Assembly: GCA_937139405.1 (NCBI GenBank)
Contig: CAKZPV010000023.1
Coordinates: 1 to 61,239 of the forward strand
Direction of reading: 5' to 3'
Source: an uncultured Nitrospirota bacterium
GTDB lineage: Bacteria; Nitrospirota; Nitrospiria; Nitrospirales; UBA8639
DNA length: 61,239 bases
Part shown: one piece after another, positions 10,426-17,451 of the stretch
Position numbering within the stretch: the stretch's first letter is position 1
How the letters are laid out: each line of letters starts with the position of its first letter
Position numbers and translations under genes: made by a program
The notes under the pieces: generated by a model
What the model was told of the DNA's origin: nothing
Seen by the model: only the letters and a program-made list of their open reading frames with translations
Database searches by the model: none

Positions 10426-11213
10426 TAGCAGCTATCACATTTAAGCATGAGTAATTCATTGGTCGACATCGGTTGGTAATTGAAGTTTTGCGTTAGATCG
10501 GGTGCACAATTACATATCTCGATTTGTACCGTTTTCATCCGTAGATTATCGATGTACTTACCTCCTTGGAATATGTCCAGCGGCGTTGGGTTCACATATG
10601 AGGTAATCACCTTGCGTGGTCCGTGCGCGGAAGTCCCTTCCTGGGCATTTATCCATGCGGCACGGGCTTCACTAAGCCATAATTTTCCTTGATCGGCTCC
10701 TTCCAGGCCCAGCAAATCATCGTCACCATCATCATTAAGTGATACAATTGGAGCTCCGCCCAAACTACCGAGCCCTTCCATCACCACATCATACAGGCCA
10801 TAGGTAAAGAATTCCCTCAACGCAACCTGTAGGTTAAATAAATTGCGCTGATCAATCTCAGGAATAGTTCGATGCTTACACCCCTCACATTCTACCGGAC
10901 TTGCCACACTTATGAACATCGGGTGGCATATCTCATTTGAAAATGGGCTGGTCATTATGCTGCTTTTGACAGTTTCAACCATTAGCATATCATATTCTAA
11001 TTTGATATTCTTGGGTTGACCTCCTTTGTTTTCTGTAGCCCTGGACCAGAACCAGCCTTTTCGGTAATCAGCAAATGACATCTCTTCATTGGCCGCATTT
11101 AATTGGGATAGATTGTCTAGTACTGCAAAGGAATTTAATTGGCCGCCACCAGACAGGTAGGGCGAATCGATAACTATTTGCCTGAATAGCTTATAGATGT
11201 CAAGTACTTCCAT
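10425..11213 (-). CDS. First gene of tail operon, virion protein of unknown role (262 aa)
   Basis: Opens the tail operon, downstream of a terminator and an inverted repeat. It has four conserved-looking Cys residues: VECEGCKHRT in the middle and EICNCAPD with a terminal CDSC. These could form a zinc or structural site. The segment RNLFNLQVALREFFTYGLYDVV is amphipathic. It ends in a TAATG overlap with the tail completion gene. I do not recognise the family. Position suggests a tail terminator or tube component. Confidence 0.5.
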   Translation of the reverse strand: MEVLDIYKLFRQIVIDSPYLSGGGQLNSFAVLDNLSQLNAANEEMSFADYRKGWFWSRATENKGGQPKNIKLEYDMLMVETVKSSIMTSPFSNEICHPMFISVASPVECEGCKHRTIPEIDQRNLFNLQVALREFFTYGLYDVVMEGLGSLGGAPIVSLNDDGDDDLLGLEGADQGKLWLSEARAAWINAQEGTSAHGPRKVITSYVNPTPLDIFQGGKYIDNLRMKTVQIEICNCAPDLTQNFNYQPMSTNELLMLKCDSC

Positions 11214-11260
11214 ATCAGAGCCATAAAGATGAATATAGCCCTAGGCGGATGTAAGTTAAA

Positions 11261-11290
11261 CTGACAAGTTCTGTTTGCCATACTTGACAG
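11261..11290. promoter_or_regulatory. Inverted repeat upstream of tail operon
   Basis: CTGACAAGT and ACTTGACAG face each other across 12 bases, matching at 8 of 9 positions. It lies between a minus-strand terminator and the first tail gene, so it is a candidate binding site for a late activator or repressor. No clear TAnnTTTG box is visible here. Confidence 0.4.
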
Positions 11291-11320
11291 AAAAAAGGCA
11301 CATCGATTTGATGCACCTTT
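11289..11320 (-). terminator. Rho-independent terminator before tail operon
   Basis: On the minus strand AAAGGTGCATC pairs with GATGTGCCTTT (11 bp with two G-U pairs) over a five-base loop, followed by a T-run. It ends the transcript of the 11355-12044 gene and separates it from the tail operon. Confidence 0.8.
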
Positions 11321-11354
11321 GCTAATAAATAACCTGGATAAATACGGGGTAAAA

Positions 11355-12044
11355 CTACCCTATAGCGGCCTGCTTATCACTTTTAACTCCTTTGCGGAGA
11401 TTAATATTTTTTGCTGACTCTTTGCCTCGATTAAAACTTGATGTATCGCCATTGGAATAATATCTCCTGGACGACTGTAAATTTAGGCCCAAACTATTAA
11501 ACCTATGGCTTACTTCACGATCTTTACAGACCATTAAGCCCTTGCAATCATTCAGTTTACTAAGCATGTTGCGTTCAGATTCGATCATCAATGTCAATTT
11601 GTTCGCTAACGTTTCCATCATGCCACTCATGAACGAAGCCTTTTGCACTTTGCCCCTAACCTTAAAAAACTCATGATCCATTGCATTCCTGATCAAGTCG
11701 AGCATATACCATGCGATTAAGGTATCATGCTTTTCGCCAAAAAAAACAATCGATGCCCCAGACCTATATGACCTGCAATGTGTTAGCTCTGCAATTTTTG
11801 ACATCAACAATGAAGACCGGTGCCAAGTCCTTCGCTTTTCTGATCCTCCAGCAAATTCTCGCGCCCGTTTCCCATAGCTATCAGTCTTAATGTCAGATAT
11901 GTCAACGGTGGATAAATTGTATTCATTCATTAATTCCTTAGCCTTAGCAAGTGCCAAGATTGCTTCAGATTCACTGCAACCGTTCGTCTCGGTCTTGCTC
12001 AATAAGGCTCTAATCTTCAATGCTACTTTTTCCCGTTTAGTCAT
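11355..12044 (-). CDS. DUF2786-like protein (229 aa)
   Basis: The first 50 residues (KIRALLSKTETNGCSESEAILALAKAKELMNEYNL) match the DUF2786 pattern, found in phage and bacterial proteins of unknown function. The middle holds a conserved-looking THCRS..FFGEKHDTLIAWYMLDLI segment, as in companion domains of that family. The C-terminus is basic. The gene has its own promoter: TTG at 12111-12109, 20 bases, then TATTTTTG at 12088-12081, with an embedded palindrome at 12087-12102. A terminator follows, so it is a single-gene transcript. Confidence 0.65.
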   Translation of the reverse strand: MTKREKVALKIRALLSKTETNGCSESEAILALAKAKELMNEYNLSTVDISDIKTDSYGKRAREFAGGSEKRRTWHRSSLLMSKIAELTHCRSYRSGASIVFFGEKHDTLIAWYMLDLIRNAMDHEFFKVRGKVQKASFMSGMMETLANKLTLMIESERNMLSKLNDCKGLMVCKDREVSHRFNSLGLNLQSSRRYYSNGDTSSFNRGKESAKNINLRKGVKSDKQAAIG

Positions 12045-12080
12045 ATGTACCTATATTGTTGGTTATTTACTTTGTTATAT

Positions 12081-12111
12081 CAAAAATAAACTATTTAGTT
12101 TAATATAACAA
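12081..12111 (-). promoter_or_regulatory. Promoter with embedded operator palindrome
   Basis: On the minus strand TTG (12111-12109), a 20-base spacer, and TATTTTTG (12088-12081) match the Bacteroidota -33/-7 consensus. The perfect palindrome TAAACTATTTAGTTTA at 12087-12102 fills most of the spacer and shares its last TA with the -7 box. A bound protein would block the promoter. It may also control the divergent gene at 12167. Confidence 0.8.
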
Positions 12112-12166
12112 CTATATAGGTTATTGTATTTTGATTAATTTTACTGCATTTATAGAAATGATCTAA

Positions 12167-12310
12167 ATGGATGAGCACATCAAAAAGAGGTACAAAGACA
12201 TGTTGTCACTGTGGCCGGTCATATTGGTAGTGGTAATTGTGATCATCATCCTTTCCGAGTTGGGCTACACGGATGGTCCTAGCTTTTCAGATATGCTTTT
12301 TGGAAAGTAG
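12167..12310 (+). CDS. 47-aa single-span membrane protein on plus strand
   Basis: Starts at an ATG and reads DEHIKKRYKDMLSLWP, then a strong hydrophobic segment VILVVVIVIIIL, then a polar tail ending FSDMLFGK. The charge distribution predicts one membrane span. It is the only plus-strand gene in the left half of the window. It is divergent from the DUF2786-like gene across an operator, and ends one base before the stop of the convergent 12311-12661 gene. Unknown role; exclusion or host membrane interaction are possibilities. Confidence 0.6.
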   Translation: MDEHIKKRYKDMLSLWPVILVVVIVIIILSELGYTDGPSFSDMLFGK

Positions 12311-12661
12311 TTACTGCAGCTCCGGAATATACTCTCTGAATAACTGATACATAGCTGACTTGCCCATCTTTGATAAATTGCGAGTGCCTGCCATCCAGCC
12401 ATCGACTTCAGCCTTTGTAATCTTTATATGAGGCGTAGAAAGTCGATGTGCTAAGATCTCGTATGTCCAGCCCATGCGCTTGCAAAATACCTTGATATTT
12501 TCAGGGGTCATTGCAATTGCTTCAGTTCTTATATTTTCCACTGGGACCATGTTAATACTTGAACCCGGAGCGTCTATTGCAGTCAATGCTTTGGTTATCT
12601 CGTATGCATGTGCTTCATCTTCAGTAAAGCACTCGAATTTGATTTTAACTATCTTTGTCAT
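12311..12661 (-). CDS. Small protein with C-terminal HTH-like region (116 aa)
   Basis: I choose the ATG at 12661 (MTKIVKIKFE), because the upstream extension would read through a hairpin. The first half is a small alpha/beta segment with ECFTEDEAHAYEITKALTAID. The second half (NIKVFCKRMGWTYEILAHRLST..KAEVDGWMAGTRNL) resembles an XRE-like helix-turn-helix. Possibly a small regulator. It shares a 15-bp leader with the next upstream gene. Confidence 0.55.
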   Translation of the reverse strand: MTKIVKIKFECFTEDEAHAYEITKALTAIDAPGSSINMVPVENIRTEAIAMTPENIKVFCKRMGWTYEILAHRLSTPHIKITKAEVDGWMAGTRNLSKMGKSAMYQLFREYIPELQ

Positions 12662-12662
12662 T

Positions 12663-12677
12663 CTAAGTTTTTGTTTA
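12663..12677 (-). repeat. Leader repeat, copy 1
   Basis: Minus-strand TAAACAAAAACTTAG directly before the start codon of the 12661 gene. An identical 15-mer precedes the 13018 gene. A-rich leaders commonly support translation in Bacteroidota, so this may be a duplicated translation-initiation region. Confidence 0.6.
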
Positions 12678-12707
12678 GGCCAGGAGTGTGCGCTCCCGGC
12701 CTTTTTT
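12678..12707 (+). terminator. Plus-strand terminator in a minus-strand gene interval
   Basis: GGCCaGGAG pairs with CTCCcGGCC over a six-base loop, followed by six T on the plus strand. No T-run exists on the minus side. It would end a plus transcript that starts before 12167 and runs antisense through the 12311-12661 gene. Confidence 0.7.
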
Positions 12708-12727
12708 GGTTTAAGTAATTTCAAATA

Positions 12728-13018
12728 TTAATTATCGTACAGTCCCGATTTGATTTCTAAGTCATGACTAATCCTTGATTCCTTATCAATAGATAATTGG
12801 GTAGAAAACCTCTTCCAAGTTTGTGACCACTTAGAAAATACACGTGCACCTCCATCGACTTTTTCATAAATAAACTCGCTCCCCCAAATTATCGGTCTAC
12901 TAGTCTCACAACAGTAAATTCCAGATACGTTAGCAAGGTTATAGTTAGCGATCATGATGATTGCGTTTTCAGCGTTGAAAGTGATGACCTCGCCTTTTTT
13001 ATTTAAGATATTTTTCAT
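12728..13018 (-). CDS. Uncharacterised protein (96 aa)
   Basis: The ATG at 13018 (MKNILNKKGEVITF) follows the TAAACAAAAACTTAG leader and is preferred to an upstream ATG at 13063. The protein has beta-prone segments, with CC in the middle (GIYCCETSR), and Trp-rich SKWSQTWKRF. Not recognised. Probably co-transcribed with the HTH-like gene downstream. Confidence 0.55.
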   Translation of the reverse strand: MKNILNKKGEVITFNAENAIIMIANYNLANVSGIYCCETSRPIIWGSEFIYEKVDGGARVFSKWSQTWKRFSTQLSIDKESRISHDLEIKSGLYDN

Positions 13019-13022
13019 CTCT

Positions 13023-13037
13023 CTAAGTTTTTGTTTA
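13023..13037 (-). repeat. Leader repeat, copy 2
   Basis: Identical to 12663-12677 on the minus strand, placed just upstream of the start codon at 13018. Confidence 0.6.
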
Positions 13038-13114
13038 TTAATTAATATGATACTAATATACAACTAACACTGCGCAAGTATAAATGTCATAAATATTAAA
13101 CTTTAACACTTTTA

Positions 13115-13150
13115 AATAAAAAAGGCCACCCCACTTTCGCGAGATGGCCA
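13115..13150 (-). terminator. Terminator after lipoprotein gene
   Basis: On the minus strand TGGCCA and TGGCC arms (plus-strand ggcca 13124-13128, tggcca 13145-13150) close a hairpin with additional pairing, followed by TTTTTTATTT. Confidence 0.75.
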
Positions 13151-13188
13151 AATACGGACCTGAGTTTTCTTACGATGTATCTAAGCTG

Positions 13189-13974
13189 CTAGTTTTCGCA
13201 ATTATAATGGGTCGTGGTATTAATACAGTCATTCGCTAATATCGCTACGGATGGGCTGCTCGGCTGCACACCATTCTTAACCCGCATATAGTATCCTTTA
13301 CCTGGGTCCGTGGTTTGGCTATATGGTACTGCTGTCATGCTGGCATATTGGGAACCATTCTTGTAATACTTGACGCGCATTTCCTCACAATCATCGCTAA
13401 ATGCCCATAACCTCAGCCAAAAGACAATGTGATCGTTTGTACAATCGTCATCACCATAAGGTAAGCCTACCGTTACAGTCACATGATCAAGCCAAGAGAC
13501 AAAATACCAAGTAGTGTTGCTACTGTTGTAGGCCATCAAAAGCCAGTCATCCCTACTATCACCATTTGGATCAAAACGAACATCAAAGACATCTGCACTT
13601 CTCTGCTTAAGCCTTCTGTCATATTCTTCCATTGCTTCCTGAGACATGAAGATCTTGCCATCTTTTTGGTGTCGATGGTAAGTGTTCTTCATCTCTTCAC
13701 TGGTTGGTGCACGATCGAAGTACTTGTGTGTCACACCATCGATCAATTCACTTTTAACAAAGCCCTCTTTTTTCATGGGATTGTAATGATGAATCAAGGT
13801 CTCACTCATCGGAGTTTCGATGTATTCGGGAGGCTCTGGCGTAAGCCCTTCCGGCGCCACGTCTTGGCTAATGACAAGGTCATCTGTTAGCGGTTCAGAC
13901 TTATCGCAAGCAGTAAATAGTGTGGTTAACAGCGCTAGACATAGCGCGAGTGCAAAGAATTTTGTATTCTTCAT
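13189..13974 (-). CDS. Lipoprotein of unknown function (261 aa)
   Basis: The start at 13974 (MKNTKFFALALCLALLTTLFTACDKSE) gives a classical type II signal peptide with lipobox FTAC. After a Pro/Glu-rich linker there is a charged segment (EYDRRLKQRS) and a beta-rich domain with paired Cys (DDDCTND, SDDCEEM, ANDCINTTTHYNCEN). Not a virion protein by context: it lies among small accessory genes and has its own terminator. Phage lipoproteins often block superinfection or alter the host surface, but nothing here proves that. Confidence 0.7.
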   Translation of the reverse strand: MKNTKFFALALCLALLTTLFTACDKSEPLTDDLVISQDVAPEGLTPEPPEYIETPMSETLIHHYNPMKKEGFVKSELIDGVTHKYFDRAPTSEEMKNTYHRHQKDGKIFMSQEAMEEYDRRLKQRSADVFDVRFDPNGDSRDDWLLMAYNSSNTTWYFVSWLDHVTVTVGLPYGDDDCTNDHIVFWLRLWAFSDDCEEMRVKYYKNGSQYASMTAVPYSQTTDPGKGYYMRVKNGVQPSSPSVAILANDCINTTTHYNCEN

Positions 13975-13993
13975 CTGCAATTTGGTTTGCAAG

Positions 13994-14035
13994 GGGTCTC
14001 TCTCGGTGCGCTAACACCGGGGTCAAAGAGATCCC
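13994..14035. promoter_or_regulatory. Hairpin in leader of lipoprotein gene
   Basis: GGGTCTCTCTCGGTG and CACCGGGGTCAAAGAGATCCC can fold with bulges (GGG/CCC, CTCT/AGAG, GGTG/CACC) over a six-base loop. No T-run follows on either strand. It lies 20 bases upstream of the lipoprotein start, so it could control its translation. Confidence 0.45.
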
Positions 14036-14053
14036 TTTGGTTTAAAAATATTG

Positions 14054-14350
14054 TTAGTCTTTTGTCATGGGCGCTTCTACTATTTTGGTTGATTGATCAT
14101 GAAGTAAGTGGACTGCATGACTCATATATTTGCAGTTATATGGGGTGTCGGGATCAACATCGAGCCGGAGAGACCAGTTCTTTATTCTTTCGTCGAAATA
14201 GACCTGATAGACATCGTCTTCCATGAACGTCCATCCATTTGGAAGAATACCCATTGAGTTATCCGCGGTCATATTTCCATCTAGAGAAACCCAATCACCA
14301 TCTTTAATCATAGTGCCTTCACTGTCAAGTAGTCCGGTCTCTTTACCCAT
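14054..14350 (-). CDS. Uncharacterised small protein (98 aa)
   Basis: Reads GLLDSEGTMIKDGDWVSLDGN..NGWTFMEDDVYQVYFDERIKNWSLRL. The KDGDWV turn and beta-rich pattern recall small phage beta-barrel proteins such as YopX, but the match is weak. Its start overlaps the preceding gene by 8 bp, so it belongs to a chain of tightly packed small genes. Function unknown. Confidence 0.5.
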   Translation of the reverse strand: MGKETGLLDSEGTMIKDGDWVSLDGNMTADNSMGILPNGWTFMEDDVYQVYFDERIKNWSLRLDVDPDTPYNCKYMSHAVHLLHDQSTKIVEAPMTKD

Positions 14351-14564
14351 TTTCCTTTTTATGTTTGTTCATGGCCGCGATGGCCGATTCTTTTGCGGAT
14401 TTGATCGTGCTTTCGTTACGACCCCATTCACGGATATCCGCATTAAATGTAGCGCACCAATAAAAGCCACCATATGCTTTCCATACGTTTAATTCATATC
14501 CCCCTATTATCCTAGTTCGGTAGAATCCCATAAAATCAGGTCCAGTCCACTTGATGCTAGTCAT
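14343..14564 (-). CDS. Uncharacterised small protein (73 aa)
   Basis: Short protein with GFYRTRIIGGYELNVWKAYGGFYWCATFNADI and a Lys-rich helical C-terminus. The GGYELNVW segment resembles small conserved phage proteins of unknown function. It overlaps both neighbours by 8 bp. Confidence 0.5.
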   Translation of the reverse strand: MTSIKWTGPDFMGFYRTRIIGGYELNVWKAYGGFYWCATFNADIREWGRNESTIKSAKESAIAAMNKHKKENG

Positions 14565-14763
14565 CGTTCAGTAATTTACTGTGATCATGAATTGACTTGT
14601 CTAGAAAGTAGAACCGATTGTTAAATGTTACTTGTAGGTCGTTGTAAAGTCTGCAGTCTATCGCTGAATTTCTTTTGAGATAATCGATATATGATTTTGC
14701 CTGCATTAATTCTTTTTTCTCCTTTTGCCGTCGTTCAATAATAATACCTGGAAGCTTACTCAT
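14557..14763 (-). CDS. Uncharacterised small protein (68 aa)
   Basis: Charged, probably helical protein: IIERRQKEKKELMQAKSYIDYLKRN, then a more mixed C-terminus. Three bases separate it from the upstream gene. No recognisable domain. Confidence 0.45.
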   Translation of the reverse strand: MSKLPGIIIERRQKEKKELMQAKSYIDYLKRNSAIDCRLYNDLQVTFNNRFYFLDKSIHDHSKLLNDD

Positions 14764-14766
14764 CCT

Positions 14767-14949
14767 TCATTCGTTTTGCCCTTCCTTGTCCGTAGGTTGG
14801 GCGGTTAAGTAATCTATGATTTCGCGTGCAACCCTAGGAAATAAGATACTACTTAGAAAGGGTGTTTTTGTACTATGTCTTGTATTCACGGCTTGATGCT
14901 TTGTCAATATGTGAATGACTCCTTCTTCTAGCTTCTCCTTTTCGCTCAT
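14767..14949 (-). CDS. Uncharacterised small protein (60 aa)
   Basis: Helical N-terminus (EKEKLEEGVIHILTKHQAV) and a second amphipathic helix (ILFPRVAREIIDYLTAQ). An ATGA overlap with the upstream gene supports it as a translated gene. Confidence 0.5.
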   Translation of the reverse strand: MSEKEKLEEGVIHILTKHQAVNTRHSTKTPFLSSILFPRVAREIIDYLTAQPTDKEGQNE

Positions 14950-15158
14950 AGGTCATATTTTACAATAGCTTCACAGATTCGATTTTGTAAATCTGCTACA
15001 GCTTCAGCTAATGTTTTAAAATGTTTGTCTGGTAACCTCAAATAGTTTCCGTCCATAAATAATTCAGCTTGTGAGTACCAATCTTCTGTGTGGTTTGAGT
15101 AACGCACAAGAGCATTTTTGATGATATTGGGTTTCACCCATTGGATCTTATCGCTCAT
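14946..15158 (-). CDS. Uncharacterised small protein (70 aa)
   Basis: Mixed alpha/beta protein (IQWVKPNIIKNALVRYSN..YSQAELFMDG..LRLPDKHF) with a C-terminal helix. Both ends are ATGA overlaps, so translation is coupled to the 40-residue Cys protein upstream and the next gene downstream. Confidence 0.5.
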   Translation of the reverse strand: MSDKIQWVKPNIIKNALVRYSNHTEDWYSQAELFMDGNYLRLPDKHFKTLAEAVADLQNRICEAIVKYDL

Positions 15159-15277
15159 TCTTTAATTTTTGCAATCTCCTTTAATAATTCGCATCGGTAT
15201 AAGGCAGTAATTGACCTTGGGCAGGTTTTGCAGGGTTTTACGCTATCTTTCTTGTAATCGCAATGTGGTTCGCTCAT
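15155..15277 (-). CDS. 40-aa four-cysteine microprotein
   Basis: Reads SEPHCDYKKDSVKPCKTCPRSITALYRCELL, with Cys at 6, 16, 19 and 29: the spacing of a small zinc-binding knuckle. It ends in an ATGA overlap with the next gene, which supports translation. Function unknown; nucleic-acid or protein binding is possible. Confidence 0.6.
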   Translation of the reverse strand: MSEPHCDYKKDSVKPCKTCPRSITALYRCELLKEIAKIKE

Positions 15278-15289
15278 GGCTGGTCTGGC

Positions 15290-15508
15290 TTAGAATGTCG
15301 CTTTTCTATTGCTGGATTGATATTCTTCATAATCGATTCTTCCCAACTTCCTTAAAACTCGCTTCATTAGATCGATTACATCGGTTGTTTTCATTCTAGG
15401 GTATTTTTTGGCATTAGTTTCAAGCGAGTCTATACATTCTTCGGTCTCTTGAATCAAGTCCTGAATAAAGTCTCTCATACTACGTTCAACCTCCTTCGCT
15501 GTGCTCAT
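15290..15508 (-). CDS. Uncharacterised helical protein (72 aa)
   Basis: Acidic/helical start (TAKEVERSMRDFIQDLIQETEECIDSLE) and basic end (RVLRKLGRIDYEEYQSSNRK). Start overlaps the upstream stop as ATGA. No known domain seen. Confidence 0.5.
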   Translation of the reverse strand: MSTAKEVERSMRDFIQDLIQETEECIDSLETNAKKYPRMKTTDVIDLMKRVLRKLGRIDYEEYQSSNRKATF

Positions 15509-15723
15509 TTTGATTTGGTTTGAAATATCATGTCAGTAATTAGGCCGTGAAATCCTATAAGACCTGTATTCCATTCTTTTTGCTCTCGTAATTCGTGGTC
15601 TTTCCACCGAAGTAGTTCATAAAACATCGGAAGGTCCTCTATTGCTGCACTAGAACGTCTATATAGCAGGTCGATTCTTTCATCACCTAGCCTAAATTGT
15701 GCTATCAATTGATTTTCCTTCAT
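15505..15723 (-). CDS. Uncharacterised small protein (72 aa)
   Basis: Reads KENQLIAQFRLGDERIDLLYRR..IEDLPMFYELLRWKDHELREQKEWN, a helical protein with a hydrophobic C-terminal stretch. Coupled to the next gene by ATGA. Confidence 0.5.
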   Translation of the reverse strand: MKENQLIAQFRLGDERIDLLYRRSSAAIEDLPMFYELLRWKDHELREQKEWNTGLIGFHGLITDMIFQTKSK

Positions 15724-15733
15724 ATCGCTTTAT

Positions 15734-16036
15734 TTAGTCCCTGTCGGGGTTAGTAAATCTTATCGATATTTTATCCCTAGTGGTCACTAATAAAACCGAG
15801 CATCCAACCTTCTTAAGCCTTTCAACACAATCATTTATGGTGTATTCTGCATCTTCAATTTGATCTTTGCACGTCTCGATCTCTTCATCTTGCTCGATTT
15901 CAATTTCTTCAAGTCGAAAACAATCTTCACAGATCACCGTATTGGGATACCACTTTTCAGAACCATATCCATCCGGTAGGTCGAATATGGTATCGCAGTG
16001 TTGGCAGTTTACTGGCATTGCATCTTCGTCATACAT
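15734..16036 (-). CDS. Zinc-ribbon protein (100 aa)
   Basis: CxxC pairs at residues 11/14 and 36/39 make a zinc ribbon, followed by a very acidic helix (EEIEIEQDEEIE), a coiled coil, and a short beta end (CSVLLVTTRDKISIRF). Small phage proteins of this layout are often regulators or adaptors; the role here is unknown. Confidence 0.6.
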   Translation of the reverse strand: MYDEDAMPVNCQHCDTIFDLPDGYGSEKWYPNTVICEDCFRLEEIEIEQDEEIETCKDQIEDAEYTINDCVERLKKVGCSVLLVTTRDKISIRFTNPDRD

Positions 16037-16073
16037 CTTTCATATCATTTTTTCGTTTGCTGGGTCGGGGTGG

Positions 16074-16256
16074 TTAAAAAAGATCATGACAGCAGTGAGC
16101 AAATCGTTTATGCGAATATTTGTTGAACACCTCCGGGAGTCTATCGATGGCTGCACACAATTGACTAGATCGAGTACCCGCATATTTCATAAGAAGAGAA
16201 ATAACCTGGGAGGCCACTATGAATATTCGAGAAGTAGAAAGATTGCTTTGCGTCAT
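16074..16256 (-). CDS. Possible small protein (60 aa)
   Basis: Open frame in a stretch otherwise lacking a minus-strand gene. Sequence SNLSTSRIFIVASQVISLLMKYAGTRSSQLCAAIDRLPEVF looks helical, with two Cys near the end (HCCHDLF). It fits the spacing of its neighbours, but coding evidence is weak. Confidence 0.35.
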   Translation of the reverse strand: MTQSNLSTSRIFIVASQVISLLMKYAGTRSSQLCAAIDRLPEVFNKYSHKRFAHCCHDLF

Positions 16257-16277
16257 GATCCTATAATTCCTTGTTGT

Positions 16278-16385
16278 CTAATTTGTGGTCACTTTAAGTC
16301 CGTAAGGGGGTATTACAGGGTAGGCCAAAGCCCGAAAACATTGGGTTTGGGGTACTCGAAAAGTAGGTGGTTGGTTCCTCTTCAT
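16278..16385 (-). CDS. Possible 35-aa peptide
   Basis: ATG-started frame reading KRNQPPTFRVPQTQCFRALAYPVIPPYGLKV. The Pro-rich VPxxQC..LAYPVIPPYGL pattern recalls very small phage peptides, but at 35 residues chance cannot be excluded. Confidence 0.25.
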   Translation of the reverse strand: MKRNQPPTFRVPQTQCFRALAYPVIPPYGLKVTTN

Positions 16386-16392
16386 CCGTAAC

Positions 16393-16764
16393 TTACTTAA
16401 AGTGCTTCTGCATCTTCTTATGTTCTTTCAGGTTCTTCTCGATACCCTCGCGAATAAAATACTGGTAGCCTGAATGTGAAATATGAGGGCATTTCTTAGA
16501 AATGGACTTATTAATATTGATTTTGATTTGTGAATATCTGTTGTCCACTATGCCTCTAAACGTGTTCACCACGGTTAACTCTCTTCCGCTTGCTAGAGTT
16601 ACCATAACATCAAAGATTGATTTTGCAATTGTGGTCTCAGTTTTAATGCTATCAAGCATAAATAACCTGGCAGGCGAACACATATCTGTCAATACCTGCA
16701 GACCCTCTAGCTTCGCCTGGTTACTTTCCAGGATACCGATGATAATTAAATTTAATTCTTTCAT
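16393..16764 (-). CDS. Uncharacterised protein (123 aa)
   Basis: N-terminal helix (ELNLIIIGILESNQAKLEGL), a middle with MLDSIKTETTIAKSIFDVMVTLASG, and a very basic C-terminus rich in Lys and His (EKNLKEHKKMQKHFK). The basic tail suggests nucleic-acid contact. No domain recognised. Confidence 0.5.
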   Translation of the reverse strand: MKELNLIIIGILESNQAKLEGLQVLTDMCSPARLFMLDSIKTETTIAKSIFDVMVTLASGRELTVVNTFRGIVDNRYSQIKININKSISKKCPHISHSGYQYFIREGIEKNLKEHKKMQKHFK

Positions 16765-16774
16765 GTGTTTGTGT

Positions 16775-16957
16775 TTATCTGTGCCAGTTTGAGCCCTTTA
16801 AATTATCACGACCGTAATACTTGTCAACTTTCTTGCGTAGGTTGGACCGCATAATATTCATCTTCTCCCAATTGCCTGACTCAATGGCCCTGGGCCACTC
16901 TTTCAAAAGCGAATCTGTTTCTTGGATGATGGCATCCATTTGTTGGATCGATTTCAT
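16775..16957 (-). CDS. Uncharacterised helical protein (60 aa)
   Basis: Two predicted helices (QQMDAIIQETDSLLKEWPRAIE and EKMNIMRSNLRKKVDKYYG). Its start overlaps the upstream stop as ATGA. Function unknown. Confidence 0.45.
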   Translation of the reverse strand: MKSIQQMDAIIQETDSLLKEWPRAIESGNWEKMNIMRSNLRKKVDKYYGRDNLKGSNWHR

Positions 16958-17139
16958 TTCTTCATTAATGCTATAAATTCACTAACGACCGTAAGATCTG
17001 ACTTACTGCTTGAATCATGCTTTCGCAAAAAATTGGTGTAGCTGAGCAGCATCGAAACTATGGCGTTCTCCCTGGCTGCATTAGTGCTGCTATGTACTGC
17101 CGTAAACATATACGTACCTGCCTTGTATTTGCTGTTCAT
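16954..17139 (-). CDS. First gene after operator, uncharacterised (61 aa)
   Basis: Helical protein (ARENAIVSMLLSYTNFLRKH) starting 38 bases downstream of the operator palindrome at 17177-17192, so it heads a transcription unit. Coupled by ATGA to the next gene. No known family. Confidence 0.5.
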   Translation of the reverse strand: MNSKYKAGTYMFTAVHSSTNAARENAIVSMLLSYTNFLRKHDSSSKSDLTVVSEFIALMKK

Positions 17140-17176
17140 AATCTAATTGTTAAGATTCGTCGTTGTCAACACAATA

Positions 17177-17192
17177 TAAACTAAATAGTTTA
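17177..17192. promoter_or_regulatory. Operator palindrome upstream of 17139 gene
   Basis: Perfect 16-bp palindrome TAAACTAAATAGTTTA. On the minus strand it runs into TATATTG, an imperfect -7 box. Same motif and position as at 12087 and 23134. Confidence 0.75.
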
Positions 17193-17217
17193 TTTTGAAA
17201 AACAATTGATTAATATT

Positions 17218-17451
17218 TTAAACAATTTTCACCGTGTCGCCTTCATTCAGCAGAACAATTGTGTGTCCCGTCTTTTTATGGAGCACTTGCAGTTCTTTGT
17301 CTAGCTCTTCGTACTCCTCTTCGCTACCAACGTCCTTAAGCGTAATAAAAATGGTCTTGGGTTTGTCATTACTGGTCATAGCAACTGAAGCTATTGCAGG
17401 TGCGAGCGCTGTACCTATGCCAAATTTTCGGATAAAGTCAATTCTTTTCAT
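17218..17451 (-). CDS. Putative exported small protein (77 aa)
   Basis: N-terminus MKRIDFIRKFGIGTALAPAIASVA looks like an export signal. It resembles Bacteroidota Tat-type leaders (RRDFIKK..G) but has only one Arg of the twin pair, so Sec export or no export is also possible. The mature part (TIFITLKDVGSEEEYEELDKELQVLHKKTGH) is a small alpha/beta domain. Its start overlaps the preceding gene by 14 bp. Confidence 0.5.
   Translation of the reverse strand: MKRIDFIRKFGIGTALAPAIASVAMTSNDKPKTIFITLKDVGSEEEYEELDKELQVLHKKTGHTIVLLNEGDTVKIV

Noticed and set aside
10425-11213. Calling the 262-residue protein the major tail protein
   Set aside because: Position fits, but the Cys pattern and the lack of a recognisable tube motif give no real support.
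15867-16391. Plus-strand frame of 174 codons
   Set aside because: It covers the zinc-ribbon gene antisense, has no promoter or neighbours on that strand, and its product is low in recognisable pattern.
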